Assembly (NCBI RefSeq): GCF_000423065.1
Contig: NZ_AUHG01000016.1
Span: 1 to 64,000 of the forward strand
Reading direction: 5' to 3'
Length of the DNA: 64,000 nucleotides
From: Christiangramia echinicola DSM 19838
GTDB lineage: Bacteria; Bacteroidota; Bacteroidia; Flavobacteriales; Flavobacteriaceae
This document shows positions 30,124 to 39,847 of the stretch, one piece after another. Below the pieces are notes generated by a model, which did not search any database, was not told the DNA's origin, and worked only from the letters and a program-made list of their open reading frames with translations. Made by a program: the position numbers and the translations under genes. Positions within the stretch are counted from its first letter, which is position 1; every line of letters begins with the position of its first letter.

Positions 30124-30891
30124 TTATTCTCTAATATAACGCTTGTCGATATCAGCTTTTATAGTATCTACACTGGTAAAATAATCTATTAATGCGTTGC
30201 GTATCTTATAGTTCGTACTGTAAAGGTTTATTGGATTTTTAAAAAACGCCATGTTATCTCCTCCATTATATAAATAATCTGAAGTAGCTACCAGATAAGT
30301 CTTGTTTTTGTCTATTTGCTCACCTTTTATTTTAGCCTCAAAAATACTGTAGTCTTTATTTGCTCTAATCTGAATTTCCTTGCTAACAGGATGTGCTGTT
30401 TTAGCTTTTTCAAGATACCTGAGCATTTCCTTTATTTTTACTCCGGAAAGCTCTGCGACCACGATCTCATTTTCAAAAGGCATTAAATTGTAGGCAGACC
30501 TGGTAGAGACTCCTCCTTGTGGTAACTCAGATCTAATTCCACCGTGGTTTAGCAACGCAAAATCTATGTCTCTTCCTGTTCTTTTTTTAATTACCGGATT
30601 GGCCTGGAGCATCAAAGCGTCTGCCATCATATTACCGATCGCAGTATTCAGATCTCCGTCATTTTTTGAAAGTAATTTCGGGTTGTAGGCCAGGGTGGAA
30701 TCCAGTGTGTTGTTCAAATGTTCCTTAAACGGAGCAATAAATTTATTAATATCCTCATCGCCTTTTATGGATTCATCAATCTGAATTCTTTCAGAGCTGA
30801 TTTCAGAAATGGAAAGCTGATCTTTATTACTCTCTTTACATGATAGTAATAAAGCTGAAAAGGCGATCAATAGTATTCTTATTGTCTTCAT
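30124..30891 (-). CDS. 5'-nucleotidase C-terminal (substrate-binding) half, lipoprotein
   Basis: A 255-residue lipoprotein (LLIAFSALLLSC, Cys18) containing only the 5'-nucleotidase C-terminal domain. NHGGIRSELPQGGVSTRSAYNLMPFENEIVV and YNGGDNMAFFKN are the nucleoside-binding signatures. It lacks the metal-binding domain, which is encoded separately 5 bp downstream. The two proteins must associate, or this one works alone as a binder; the first is more likely. The Tat-type signal on one half and the lipid anchor on the other are unusual for one split enzyme. Confidence 0.88.
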   Translation of the reverse strand: MKTIRILLIAFSALLLSCKESNKDQLSISEISSERIQIDESIKGDEDINKFIAPFKEHLNNTLDSTLAYNPKLLSKNDGDLNTAIGNMMADALMLQANPVIKKRTGRDIDFALLNHGGIRSELPQGGVSTRSAYNLMPFENEIVVAELSGVKIKEMLRYLEKAKTAHPVSKEIQIRANKDYSIFEAKIKGEQIDKNKTYLVATSDYLYNGGDNMAFFKNPINLYSTNYKIRNALIDYFTSVDTIKADIDKRYIRE

Positions 30892-31140
30892 GGGGCTGTA
30901 GTATTTTGCAAATATATAAAACTTAGGAGGCTGAAATAGTTCAAAATTAAAACCTGGTCGATTTGAGCCTATAAGGCTTAAATTTTTTGAGGTAGCAAAA
31001 AGGTATGATATATTATTTCAGTTATCCTTCGAGATATTGTGTAATCACCTCAAATTTAACAAAATGTACAAAGCTGTTAAATTCTAATATTTACAGACGT
31101 TCCCGTCCTGTTAACTGCTTTTATGTTTGTATAAATTATA

Positions 31141-31148
31141 TACATTTG
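31141..31148 (+). promoter_or_regulatory. -7 box upstream of DUF6913-dapA
   Basis: TACATTTG, a perfect TAnnTTTG, ending 18 bp before the ATG at 31167. It also supports choosing that start over upstream in-frame codons. Confidence 0.6.
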
Positions 31149-31166
31149 CGCCACTTAATTGAAGTG

Positions 31167-31676
31167 ATGATCTCATCTAAACTGAAACATTTTTTCTATG
31201 CTAAGAAGATCCGAAAGGTTTTAAAAAATAAACCTTTACTGGATATTGAAAGTTTAGATAAAATAGGTTTTATCACAGATGCCGAAAGTTTTAAAAACAA
31301 TGATGAATTTTTAAATCTTCACAAGCAGCTGGAGCATAAAAAAGCAGATTTAAAAATTGTAGTTTGTGGTTCTGGTATTGACCTTGATAGACTTCAAATA
31401 GAAGTATTAGATCCAAAGGAAGTAACTTTTTCTGGTGAATTTAAATCAGCAGGGATACAGAGTTTTATCCAGGAACACTACGATTTTATAATCTGTTATT
31501 TTTCAGAAAAGAATCAGCTAGGCTCTTTGCTTGCAGCAGAGGCTTATGGCAGAGTGAAAATAGGCAATAAACCAGATGATTATGGGATCTATGACGTAGA
31601 GATCAACTCTGGAAATAAAGAGGAATTTCTGGAGGAGGTAATAAAATATTATAGAATTTTTAAAAAGAAGAATTGA
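31167..31676 (+). CDS. DUF6913-like protein of unknown function
   Basis: A 169-residue cytoplasmic protein without recognisable catalytic motif, which I tentatively place in a flavobacterial family (DUF6913). It starts [17 protein letters not shown], then alternates strands and helices ([36 protein letters not shown]), an alpha/beta pattern. The start at 31167 is chosen from the -7 box at 31141. Its stop TGA shares a base with the dapA ATG, so the two are translationally coupled. Confidence 0.65.
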   Translation: MISSKLKHFFYAKKIRKVLKNKPLLDIESLDKIGFITDAESFKNNDEFLNLHKQLEHKKADLKIVVCGSGIDLDRLQIEVLDPKEVTFSGEFKSAGIQSFIQEHYDFIICYFSEKNQLGSLLAAEAYGRVKIGNKPDDYGIYDVEINSGNKEEFLEEVIKYYRIFKKKN

Positions 31677-32551
31677 TGGAAGCCTTTGTAGGAACAGGAG
31701 TAGCACTTATTACTCCATTTAAAGAGGATTTATCTGTAGATACGGATGCGTTGGCTAATTTGGTTAAAGATCAGATAGAAAACGGAATTGAATATTTAGT
31801 GGTTCTGGGAACTACTGCAGAAAGTGCAACCCTAACCCAGGATGAAAAAGAATTGATCAAGGAGATTATAAAGAAAGCTAATGCCGGTAGATTACCACTT
31901 GTACTTGGAATAGGAGGAAATAATACCGTTGCCGTTGCAGAGGAACTTAAAACCTCAAACCTTGATGGTTTTGATGCGATCCTTTCGGTTTCGCCATATT
32001 ACAATAAGCCAACACAGGAAGGTATATATCGTCATTTCAAAGCAGTTTCAGAAGCTTCCCCACTTCCAGTGATTTTATATAATGTGCCTGGAAGGACCTC
32101 TTCTAATGTATTGCCGGAAACTGTGAATAGAATTGCCAGAGACTTCGATAATATTATTGGGGTAAAAGAGGCAGCGGGTGACATTGTTCAGGCTATGAAA
32201 CTTATAAGTTTGGTGCCAGGAGATTTTAAAGTGATTTCCGGGGATGATATGATCACATTACCAATGATACTTGCTGGAGGGAAAGGTGTAATCTCTGTGA
32301 TAGGACAGGGGCTGCCGAAAGATTTTTCAGATATGGTAAGAGCAGGTCTGGATGGTAAAGTTGCAGAGGCATACCGGTTACATTATAAAATAGCTCCTTC
32401 TATAGATCTAATTTTTGCTGAAGGGAACCCTGCTGGCATTAAAGCTTTACTGGCTAAAAAAGGAATGGTGGCTAATTATTTGAGACTTCCGCTCGTGGAA
32501 GCTTCAGAAAGCCTAACCAGCAGAATTAATAGTTTTGTAGAAAGCTTTTAG
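31676..32551 (+). CDS. dapA: 4-hydroxy-tetrahydrodipicolinate synthase
   Basis: A 291-residue TIM-barrel aldolase that condenses pyruvate and aspartate semialdehyde, first committed step toward DAP and lysine. It has the Schiff-base Lys in [11 protein letters not shown], the Tyr in [14 protein letters not shown] and the TTAESATL phosphate-like loop. It is full length. I take the ATG at 31676 (a TTG precedes it). Together with dapF at 14 kb, two DAP-pathway genes fall in the window but in separate units. Confidence 0.96.
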   Translation: MEAFVGTGVALITPFKEDLSVDTDALANLVKDQIENGIEYLVVLGTTAESATLTQDEKELIKEIIKKANAGRLPLVLGIGGNNTVAVAEELKTSNLDGFDAILSVSPYYNKPTQEGIYRHFKAVSEASPLPVILYNVPGRTSSNVLPETVNRIARDFDNIIGVKEAAGDIVQAMKLISLVPGDFKVISGDDMITLPMILAGGKGVISVIGQGLPKDFSDMVRAGLDGKVAEAYRLHYKIAPSIDLIFAEGNPAGIKALLAKKGMVANYLRLPLVEASESLTSRINSFVESF

Positions 32552-32598
32552 GAAATATATCCATAAAATTTTTCACAAAAGAACTCTCCTGTAACAAT

Positions 32599-32622
32599 AA
32601 ACCCTTGATATAAGGGTTATTT
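32599..32622 (+). terminator. Weak hairpin after dapA
   Basis: aaccctt / aagggtt with a 5-nt loop followed by a short, imperfect T-run (atttg). It may end dapA transcription before the bamD promoter. Confidence 0.35.
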
Positions 32623-32662
32623 GAGTAGTTTAGGAAAGTTTTTTTTATAGTAACAAAAAATG

Positions 32663-32670
32663 TATTTTTG
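32663..32670 (+). promoter_or_regulatory. -7 box of the bamD operon
   Basis: TATTTTTG, a perfect TAnnTTTG, 19 bp before the bamD ATG at 32690. It argues against the upstream in-frame start at 32660, which would lie before the box. Confidence 0.6.
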
Positions 32671-32689
32671 CCAGATGTTTTTACGTATC

Positions 32690-33499
32690 ATGAAAAAAGG
32701 AATTCTCGTTTTAGGTTTGCTAATGCTTACTGTGTCTTGTAGTGAGTACCAAAGGTTACTTAAAAGTACAGAAACTGCTGAAAAATATACGGCAGCAGAA
32801 GAATTGTATAATGAAGGCAAAGAAGAAGACTCTAATAAAAAGCTGAAAAAGGCTTTAAGATTACTGGAGCAGATCGAGCCTGAGTTCCGCGGAAAGCCAC
32901 AGGGGGAAAGACTTGTTTTCTTGCTGGCAGATACGTATTACCAGTTAGGAGATTATTTTAATGCACCTTTTCAGTTCGAAAGATTTTTACAACTTTATCC
33001 TAATAGTCAAAAAGCAGAAGAAGCTGCATATAAAGGAGCGGTATGTTACTTTTATCGTTCCCCGAGATATGACCTCGATCAAACAGATACAGATAAAGGA
33101 ATTGAAGAGTTACAGGCATACCTTAATAGGTATCCAGAAGGCGAATTCACTGCGGCAGCTAATGAAAAGGCAACCGAGTTAAGAGTTAAACTGGAGAAAA
33201 AAGCATACGAAATTGCCAAGCAATATCATCATACAGAATACTATAAAGCTGCGATAGCTTCTTTCAATAACTTTATTTCAAATTATCCTGGATCACCTTT
33301 TAGAGAGGCTGCTTATTTTTACAGGTATGATTCCGCTTATAAACTGGCGGTGAATAGTTATCAGATTTTAATGGAAGAGCGTCTGGAAGAAGCTGTAGAG
33401 TTTTCTAAGGCATATAAAAAATATTACCCTGAAGGAGAATTTACTTCTGAGTTAGAAGACTCCCTATCAGAAATTGACAAAAGGTTACAGAATTTTTAA
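32690..33499 (+). CDS. bamD: Outer membrane assembly lipoprotein BamD
   Basis: A 269-residue lipoprotein (MLTVSC, Cys17) of the BAM complex that inserts beta-barrel proteins. The start MKKGILVLGLLMLTVSCSEYQRLLKS matches the Bacteroidota BamD form. Five TPR-like helix pairs follow, for instance FRGKPQGERLVFLLADTYYQLGDY and PNSQKAEEAAYKGAVCYF. The start at 32690 is set by the lipobox and the promoter. It heads bamD-rpoZ-coaBC-porD-recN. Confidence 0.92.
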   Translation: MKKGILVLGLLMLTVSCSEYQRLLKSTETAEKYTAAEELYNEGKEEDSNKKLKKALRLLEQIEPEFRGKPQGERLVFLLADTYYQLGDYFNAPFQFERFLQLYPNSQKAEEAAYKGAVCYFYRSPRYDLDQTDTDKGIEELQAYLNRYPEGEFTAAANEKATELRVKLEKKAYEIAKQYHHTEYYKAAIASFNNFISNYPGSPFREAAYFYRYDSAYKLAVNSYQILMEERLEEAVEFSKAYKKYYPEGEFTSELEDSLSEIDKRLQNF

Positions 33500-33510
33500 T
33501 AATAGGAACG

Positions 33511-33837
33511 ATGGATTTTAAGAAAATTGATGCACCGGTGAACACTACCACTATTAACAGGAATAAGGTAGATGCACCAACCGGAAATATTTATGAAGCG
33601 ATCTCGATAGTTGCTAAAAGAGCCGGGCAGATCAACGGTGAAATCAAGAAGGAATTATTGGAGAAACTTGATGAATTTGCTACTTATAATGATTCTCTTG
33701 ATGAGATCTTTGAAAACAAAGAGCAGATCGAGGTTTCTAAATTCTACGAGAGATTACCTAAACCACAGTCACTGGCAATCCAGGAATGGTTAGAAGATAA
33801 GATCTACTACCGTAACACAAAAGATACCGAAGAATAG
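33511..33837 (+). CDS. rpoZ: RNA polymerase omega subunit
   Basis: A 108-residue Bacteroidota-type omega/Rpb6 subunit. The conserved helix NIYEAISIVAKRAGQINGEIKKEL (in part) corresponds to the omega segment that clamps the beta' C-terminus. It is diverged from proteobacterial omega and has a longer acidic C-terminal tail. It lies 11 bp after bamD and 14 bp before coaBC; rpoZ next to coaBC is a widely conserved arrangement. Confidence 0.87.
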   Translation: MDFKKIDAPVNTTTINRNKVDAPTGNIYEAISIVAKRAGQINGEIKKELLEKLDEFATYNDSLDEIFENKEQIEVSKFYERLPKPQSLAIQEWLEDKIYYRNTKDTEE

Positions 33838-33851
33838 ATCTGGACTCAAAT

Positions 33852-35060
33852 ATGTCTGTACTTAAGGGGAAAAAAGTTCTATTAGGTGTTACCGGAGGTA
33901 TCGCTGCTTTTAAAACTGCCGCTCTAGTACGCTTATTTGTAAAGGCTGGTGCAGACGTGAAAGTCGTAATGACACCTGCCGCTAAAGAATTTATTACTCC
34001 GCTAACTCTTTCTACACTTTCTAAAAACGAAGTTTTTTCTTCGTTTACAGATGAAGAGGATGAGAATGCGAAATGGAATAATCATGTAGAACTCGGCCTT
34101 TGGGCCGATTTCTTGCTTATAGCCCCTGCTACGGCCAGTACACTTTCCAAAATGGCTTCGGGCAATAGCGATAACTTTTTACTGGCGACTTACCTATCAG
34201 CTAAATGTCCTGTTTTTTTTGCTCCGGCGATGGATCTTGATATGTATAAGCATCCTTCCACAAAGAATAGTTTAAAAGTGCTTCAGGATTACGGGAACTT
34301 AATGATTCCTGCGGGTTCTGGAGAACTGGCAAGTGGATTACACGGAGAAGGCAGAATGGCTGAACCAGAAGAAATACTTGAGTTTATTGAGGCGCACTAT
34401 TCTGAGGATCTACCTTTAAAAGGAAGGAAAATCGTTATAACTGCCGGTCCTACATACGAAGCTATAGATCCTGTTCGTTTTATAGGAAATCATTCCAGTG
34501 GGAAAATGGGATTTGAGATCGCAACTGCCGCAATGCAATTAGGAGCTGAGGTCGTCTTAATCTCCGGTCCAACCCACTTGAGTATCGATGAGAATAAATT
34601 AAGATTGATCAGGGTTATAAGTACCCGGGATATGTACGAAGCTGCCCACGCTAATTTTGAAGATGCTGATATTTTTATTGCTGCCGCTGCCGTAGCCGAT
34701 TATAAACCTAAAACGGTAGCTAACCAGAAGATCAAGAAAAATGACGATTCTTTAACTTTAGAACTTACAAAGACAGAAGATATTCTAGCAAGTCTTGGGA
34801 AGATCAAAAAGAACCAAAAGCTCATTGGCTTTGCTTTGGAGACGAACAATGAGGTAGAAAACGCAAGAAAAAAGCTTAAAAAGAAGAATCTTGATTTTAT
34901 TGTTTTAAATTCACTAAACGATAAAGGAGCAGGCTTCCAGGGTGATACCAATAAGATAAGTGTTATTTATCCAAATCTTAAAAAGGATTTCGAGCTAAAA
35001 TCTAAAAAGGAAGTAGCCGGGGATATTTTAAACGAAATTGTAAATTTATTAAATGCGTAA
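33852..35060 (+). CDS. coaBC: Bifunctional phosphopantothenoylcysteine decarboxylase/ligase
   Basis: A 402-residue enzyme for two CoA-synthesis steps. The N-terminal flavoprotein CoaC domain (1-185) shows VLLGVTGGIAAFKTA, the catalytic His in NHVELGLWAD, and the PAMDLDMY (PxMNxxMW-type) motif. The C-terminal CoaB domain shows ITAGPTYEAIDPVRFIGNHSSGKMG. It is full length. It overlaps porD by 8 bp. The last CoA step enzyme, coaE, is about 6 kb downstream. Confidence 0.95.
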   Translation: MSVLKGKKVLLGVTGGIAAFKTAALVRLFVKAGADVKVVMTPAAKEFITPLTLSTLSKNEVFSSFTDEEDENAKWNNHVELGLWADFLLIAPATASTLSKMASGNSDNFLLATYLSAKCPVFFAPAMDLDMYKHPSTKNSLKVLQDYGNLMIPAGSGELASGLHGEGRMAEPEEILEFIEAHYSEDLPLKGRKIVITAGPTYEAIDPVRFIGNHSSGKMGFEIATAAMQLGAEVVLISGPTHLSIDENKLRLIRVISTRDMYEAAHANFEDADIFIAAAAVADYKPKTVANQKIKKNDDSLTLELTKTEDILASLGKIKKNQKLIGFALETNNEVENARKKLKKKNLDFIVLNSLNDKGAGFQGDTNKISVIYPNLKKDFELKSKKEVAGDILNEIVNLLNA

Positions 35061-35943
35061 GATCTTTAGTTTCATAATGTTCTTTCTGTTAGTGCAGCTT
35101 AGTTCTGCGCAACAGCTTAATTGTGAAATTATTGTCAACGCAGAGCAAGCTGGTCAGGCTAATCTTTCGGTGTTTAAAACTCTGGAACGAGCTTTAAATG
35201 AATTTGTAAATCAAACCACCTGGACCGAAAGGAAATTCCAGCCTCACGAACGTATAAATTGTAGCATGTTCATTACGATCACCAGTTTTGAAGGTGAAAG
35301 TTTTAATGGAACCATTCAGGTGCAATCTTCCAGGCCTGTTTACGGAACTTCTATGATCACGCCAGTTTTTAATTTTAATGATGAACAATTCTCATTTAAT
35401 TACCGCGAATACCAGCCATTAAATTATAGTCAGAATACTTATACCTCAAACCTGGTTTCGGTAGTTTCATTCTATGTGTATACCGTCCTGGGTTTAGACG
35501 CTGATACTTTCGCTCCAGAAGGGGGAACAACGTTTTATGAAGAAGCCAATAGAATTGTAACCAATGCTCAGCAGGGTAACTCGCAAGGTTGGAGAGGTTC
35601 AGACGGTCAGCGTTCAAGATTCAGGTTAAATACAGACTTGCTGGCAAATACCTATGCTGAATACAGAACTGCTTTATATGAATATCACCGTCTGGGACTT
35701 GACGTTATGCATGAAGATGTCCTGGCTGGAAAAAATATGATCGCCGAATCTCTTGAAAAATTAAAGGTGATGAATAACAGGCGTAATAATTCGCTGTTAC
35801 TGAGAACATTCTTTGATTCCAAGGCAGATGAAATATCTTCAGTCTACTCTGGAGGACCTCCATATGAAGACACTGCAGAACTTATAGAAACTCTAAATAG
35901 CATAGCGCCACGGTATGCCAGAAACTGGAGAAATATTCAGTAG
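35053..35943 (+). CDS. porD: DUF4835 family protein, PorD-type T9SS component
   Basis: A 296-residue periplasmic protein with a signal peptide (cut near LSSAQ). The LNCEIIVNAEQAGQANLSVF start, YREYQPLNYSQNTYTSNLVS, and NSQGWRGSDGQRSRFRL are characteristic of DUF4835. The family includes PorD of Porphyromonas gingivalis, a protein needed for type IX secretion; its exact role is not settled. A T9SS cargo protein is encoded at 44-48 kb, so the system is evidently used by this organism. It overlaps coaBC by 8 bp. Confidence 0.85.
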   Translation: MRKIFSFIMFFLLVQLSSAQQLNCEIIVNAEQAGQANLSVFKTLERALNEFVNQTTWTERKFQPHERINCSMFITITSFEGESFNGTIQVQSSRPVYGTSMITPVFNFNDEQFSFNYREYQPLNYSQNTYTSNLVSVVSFYVYTVLGLDADTFAPEGGTTFYEEANRIVTNAQQGNSQGWRGSDGQRSRFRLNTDLLANTYAEYRTALYEYHRLGLDVMHEDVLAGKNMIAESLEKLKVMNNRRNNSLLLRTFFDSKADEISSVYSGGPPYEDTAELIETLNSIAPRYARNWRNIQ

Positions 35944-36001
35944 TCTTTTAGGTTGATTTCAATCTTTTTCTCACGTATATTTAGCACAAATTTTAACCGA
36001 T

Positions 36002-37654
36002 TTGCTTACATCTCTATCTATAAAAAATTACGCATTAATTGAAGATATTAATATAGGTCTTCAACCAGGTTTTACCATTATAACGGGAGAAACCGGAGCT
36101 GGTAAATCTATCATGCTAGGTGCGTTGGGACTTCTTCTGGGTGATCGTGCAGACTTTAGCTCTATTCGTGATGCCGATAAGAAATGTATCATAGAGGGGA
36201 GTTTTAGTATCTCCAATTATAAACTGGAAAACTTCTTTAAAAAGGAAGATCTGGATTACGAGAAACAAAGTATCATAAGACGTGAGATCCTTCCATCAGG
36301 AAAATCCAGGGCTTTCATAAATGACACTCCGGTAAAGGTTACTGCGCTTCAAAAACTAGGAACTTACTTAATAGATATTCATAGTCAGCATGAAACCCTG
36401 AGCCTTGGGAATGCTGAATATCAATTTAATGTAATAGATACCATTGCAAAGAATGAACCTATTATCCTTCAGTATAAAAAGGAGCTGAAAGAATATAAGG
36501 TTCTTTTGAATAGATTTGAAGAACTCAAGGAAGAGCAGTCTCAGGCAGCAAAAGAATATGATTACAATGTTTTTCTACTAAATGAGCTTGAAGAAGCGAA
36601 TTTAAAGGAGGGGATGCTGGAAGAGTTTGAAGAGCGTTACGAGGAGTTGAACAATGTTGAGGAGTTAACAGAGAATTTAAGTGCAGCCGTTAACCTGCTG
36701 CAGCAGGAAGAGATAGGTAGCCTTGATAATCTTAAAGCAGTTAGGTCTAGTTTATCTAAAATTGCGCAGTTTTCTGCAAACTATGAGAATTTTCATGAGC
36801 GCGTGCAAAGTGTGATCATTGAGCTTGATGATCTGGAGGCAGAAATGACCGATGCTCTGGATAGAGTAGAGGCTAACCCGGAAGAGCTTGAAGTGGTTAA
36901 TCAAAAACTTCAGATTATTTATAACCTTCAGAAAAAGCATAATGCCGAGAATATTGAAGAACTTCTGGCTATCATCAAAGACCTTCAGGAAAAAGTTTCG
37001 GTAACAGAGAATGCAGAATCAGCTTTGAATGATGTTCAGGAGGCTATAAAAGATCAGGAGGAGAAATTACAAGTTACAGCTGGTAAACTTCACCAGAATC
37101 GGGAGAAGATCATTCCTGCATTTATAGAACAAACAGAACAGATCCTCAGAGATCTGGGTATGCCTAATGCCAGATTGAATATTGAACTGGAAATGGGAAA
37201 AGAATTCCTGTCCAACGGATTGGATAGACTGGAATGGTATCTGGCCGCTAATAAAGGAGGAAGTTTTAAGGAGATCAAAAAAGCAGCTTCGGGAGGAGAA
37301 TTATCCCGTATCATGCTGGCGGTAAAAAGTATTCTTGCCGCACAAAGTAATTTACCAACTATAATTTTTGATGAAATTGATACCGGAGTTTCGGGAGAGA
37401 TCGCCAAAAAAATGGGTGAAATCCTTAAAAAAATGGGGAATAACATGCAGGTGATCGCTATTACTCATCTACCTCAGATCGCCGGCAAAGGAGCAACTCA
37501 CTTCAAGATCTTTAAAGAAGATAACGAGATCGCTACTCAAACCAAGATCGTTCGCCTGGAAGAAAATGACCGGATTGAGGAGCTGGCATTAATGCTTGGT
37601 GGTAATACTAAAAGTGATTCGGCCCGGGCACATGCTAAGGCTTTGCTTAATTAG
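36002..37654 (+). CDS. recN: DNA repair protein RecN
   Basis: A 550-residue SMC-like ATPase in double-strand break repair. Walker A is GETGAGKSIML. Long coiled coils (about 150-370) flank a central region. The ABC signature ASGGELSRIMLA and Walker B TIIFDEIDTGVSG follow, then the D and H loops (ITHLPQIAGKG). The start is a TTG at 36002, placing LTSLSIKNYALIED at the N-terminus as in relatives; no ATG fits. It ends the bamD operon, 58 bp after porD. Confidence 0.93.
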   Translation: MLTSLSIKNYALIEDINIGLQPGFTIITGETGAGKSIMLGALGLLLGDRADFSSIRDADKKCIIEGSFSISNYKLENFFKKEDLDYEKQSIIRREILPSGKSRAFINDTPVKVTALQKLGTYLIDIHSQHETLSLGNAEYQFNVIDTIAKNEPIILQYKKELKEYKVLLNRFEELKEEQSQAAKEYDYNVFLLNELEEANLKEGMLEEFEERYEELNNVEELTENLSAAVNLLQQEEIGSLDNLKAVRSSLSKIAQFSANYENFHERVQSVIIELDDLEAEMTDALDRVEANPEELEVVNQKLQIIYNLQKKHNAENIEELLAIIKDLQEKVSVTENAESALNDVQEAIKDQEEKLQVTAGKLHQNREKIIPAFIEQTEQILRDLGMPNARLNIELEMGKEFLSNGLDRLEWYLAANKGGSFKEIKKAASGGELSRIMLAVKSILAAQSNLPTIIFDEIDTGVSGEIAKKMGEILKKMGNNMQVIAITHLPQIAGKGATHFKIFKEDNEIATQTKIVRLEENDRIEELALMLGGNTKSDSARAHAKALLN

Positions 37655-37929
37655 ACTTTAGAAGTTAGATTTTGGTATTGAAAATTGAGTCGATATTCTT
37701 TCCGCAAAGGAGCAAAAAGCTAAAATGGCGTCTTTATAGTTGGAGTTATTTTGAAATTGCTTTGCTATTTTCCATTTTGAAAAAGCAAATGTTAGTTAAA
37801 AATTTTTAGCAGAGTATATCGAGATAGATCAAAAGTCTAGATTCTAATATCTCAATACTTAATACTCCTTACTGAATTCAAACAACTTTGTTATATTTAC
37901 AGGCTTAACAACCACAAAATAATAATCAC

Positions 37930-38751
37930 ATGTCATATAACCTGCTAAAAGGTAAAAGAGGAATAATTTTCGGTGCATTAGATGAGAATTCTATAGCCTG
38001 GAAAACTGCTGAAAAAGTTCATGAAGAAGGAGGGACTTTTGTTCTTACAAACGCTCCAATCGCCATGAGAATGGGAAGTATTAAGGATCTTGCTGAAAAG
38101 ACTGGATCAGAGATCATTCCTGCAGATGCAACAAAAGTTGAAGACCTTGAAAACCTTGTTGAGAAAGCAACTGAAATATTAGGAGGTAAGATCGATTTCG
38201 TTCTTCACTCTATCGGGATGTCTGTAAATGTTAGAAAAGGAAATCATTATACAGATATGAACTACGATTACACCACTAAAGGCTGGGACGTATCTGCAGT
38301 TTCTTTCCACAAGACCATGCAGGTTCTTTACAAGAAAGATGCTATGAACGAGTGGGGAAGCATCGTGGCCCTTAGTTATATGGCCGCGCAAAGAGTATTC
38401 CCAGACTATAATGACATGGCAGATAATAAGGCATATTTAGAGTCTATTGCACGTAGTTTTGGTTATTTCTTCGGAAAAGACAAAAAGGTAAGAGTAAATA
38501 CCATTTCACAATCACCAACTCCAACTACTGCAGGACAGGGAGTAAAAGGATTTGATGGCTTTATCGCTTTTGCTGAAAAAATGTCTCCACTGGGAAATGC
38601 AACTGCTGAAGAGTGTGCGAACTACACCTTGACATTATTCTCAGACCTTACTAAAAAGGTGACTTTACAAAATCTTTTCCATGATGGTGGATTCTCTAAT
38701 ACGGGAGTTAGCCAGGAAGTGATGGAGGCTTTTACTCCAGACGAGGACTAG
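37930..38751 (+). CDS. fabI: Enoyl-ACP reductase (NADH)
   Basis: A 273-residue short-chain dehydrogenase of fatty-acid elongation. The nucleotide segment GKRGIIFGALDENSIAWKTA is typical of FabI. The catalytic Tyr-x6-Lys lies in DYNDMADNKAYLES, with SYMAAQRVFPDYN ahead of it. It is the target type of triclosan. It is monocistronic: 275 bp of non-coding DNA precede it and a strong terminator follows. Confidence 0.94.
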   Translation: MSYNLLKGKRGIIFGALDENSIAWKTAEKVHEEGGTFVLTNAPIAMRMGSIKDLAEKTGSEIIPADATKVEDLENLVEKATEILGGKIDFVLHSIGMSVNVRKGNHYTDMNYDYTTKGWDVSAVSFHKTMQVLYKKDAMNEWGSIVALSYMAAQRVFPDYNDMADNKAYLESIARSFGYFFGKDKKVRVNTISQSPTPTTAGQGVKGFDGFIAFAEKMSPLGNATAEECANYTLTLFSDLTKKVTLQNLFHDGGFSNTGVSQEVMEAFTPDED

Positions 38752-38767
38752 AAAAAAATCATATTAT

Positions 38768-38820
38768 ACTGCCGAAAAACTGTATCTTAATAGATCAGAT
38801 TTCGGCAGTTTCTTTTTTTA
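38768..38820 (+). terminator. fabI terminator
   Basis: A 10-bp stem (actgccgaaa 38768-38777 with tttcggcagt 38800-38809), 22-nt loop, then a T-run. It lies 16 bp after the fabI stop. Confidence 0.8.
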
Positions 38821-38830
38821 AACCTTATAC

Positions 38831-39847
38831 ATGCAACCAGAGTATTCCTTTATAGTTCCGGTATATAATCGTCCCGATGAAATTCGGGAGTTGCTGGAAA
38901 GTATGAGGAAATTGATATCAAAGGTTTCTTTTGAGGTTGTGATCGTAGAGGATGGTTCCACTATTAGGGCAGATGAGGTGGTGACTAAATTTTCAGAAGA
39001 TCTTGATATTAGCTATTACTTCAAGTCGAATTCAGGACCCGGTGATTCCAGGAATTACGGAATGAAAAAGGCCCGGGCAGATTATTTTCTTATCCTGGAT
39101 TCAGATGTTATTCTTCCTGAATATTATTTAAAAGAAGTGCATAGTTTTCTTTCTGCTGAAAAATGTGATTGTTTTGGTGGCCCGGATGCCGCGCATCCTT
39201 CTTTTAGTAATGTGCAAAAAGCAATAGATTATACGATGACCTCTTTCTTCACTACCGGTGGGATTAGAGGTGGAAAGAAATCTGTAGATGAATTCCAGCC
39301 ACGTAGCTTTAATATGGGAATTAGCAGAAAAGCTTTTGAAGCCAGTCAGGGTTTCGGGCAGATCCATCCCGGCGAAGATCCAGATCTTAGCCTGAGATTA
39401 AAGAAAGCCGGATTCAGAATATGTTTGATCAATGAAGCCAAAGTATTTCATAAGCGAAGAATAGATTGGAGTAAATTCTATCTTCAGGTGAAAAAATTCG
39501 GAATGGTGCGACCAATTCTTAACAAATGGCATCCCGGTTCTTCAAAGATCACTTATTGGTTTCCGTCATTATTCATAATTGGCCTGATATTTTCTATATT
39601 CATGGCAATTATCGGGGAGTACTTCTTTATTGGCGCCTACCTGATCTATTTTCTGGTTATAGGCATCGATGCTAGTATTAAGAATAGAAGTATTTTTATA
39701 GGAATTCTGGCCATACGAGCGGTGATGGTTCAGTTTACGGGATACGGTTTCGGATTTTTAAATTCGACCTTTAAAACCAGTATTTTGAATAAGCAGCCAG
39801 AAAAAGAGTTTCCTCAATTATTCTTTAAAAGAAATGTCGGTGCGTAG
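38831..39847 (+). CDS. Family 2 glycosyltransferase
   Basis: A 338-residue GT-A glycosyltransferase. The N-terminus YSFIVPVYNRPDEIRELLES and VIVEDGST bind the nucleotide sugar, LILDSDV is the DxD-type metal motif, and GEDPDLSLRLKKAGF is the acceptor/ED motif. Two to three membrane helices follow (about 238-300). The sugar and acceptor are unknown; surface glycan or glycolipid synthesis is likely. It overlaps the YbbR gene by 14 bp. Confidence 0.88.
   Translation: MQPEYSFIVPVYNRPDEIRELLESMRKLISKVSFEVVIVEDGSTIRADEVVTKFSEDLDISYYFKSNSGPGDSRNYGMKKARADYFLILDSDVILPEYYLKEVHSFLSAEKCDCFGGPDAAHPSFSNVQKAIDYTMTSFFTTGGIRGGKKSVDEFQPRSFNMGISRKAFEASQGFGQIHPGEDPDLSLRLKKAGFRICLINEAKVFHKRRIDWSKFYLQVKKFGMVRPILNKWHPGSSKITYWFPSLFIIGLIFSIFMAIIGEYFFIGAYLIYFLVIGIDASIKNRSIFIGILAIRAVMVQFTGYGFGFLNSTFKTSILNKQPEKEFPQLFFKRNVGA

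Noticed and set aside
31005-31166. Longer N-terminus of the DUF6913-like protein
   Set aside because: The extra 54 residues lie upstream of a perfect -7 box at 31141-31148 and read like untranslated DNA.
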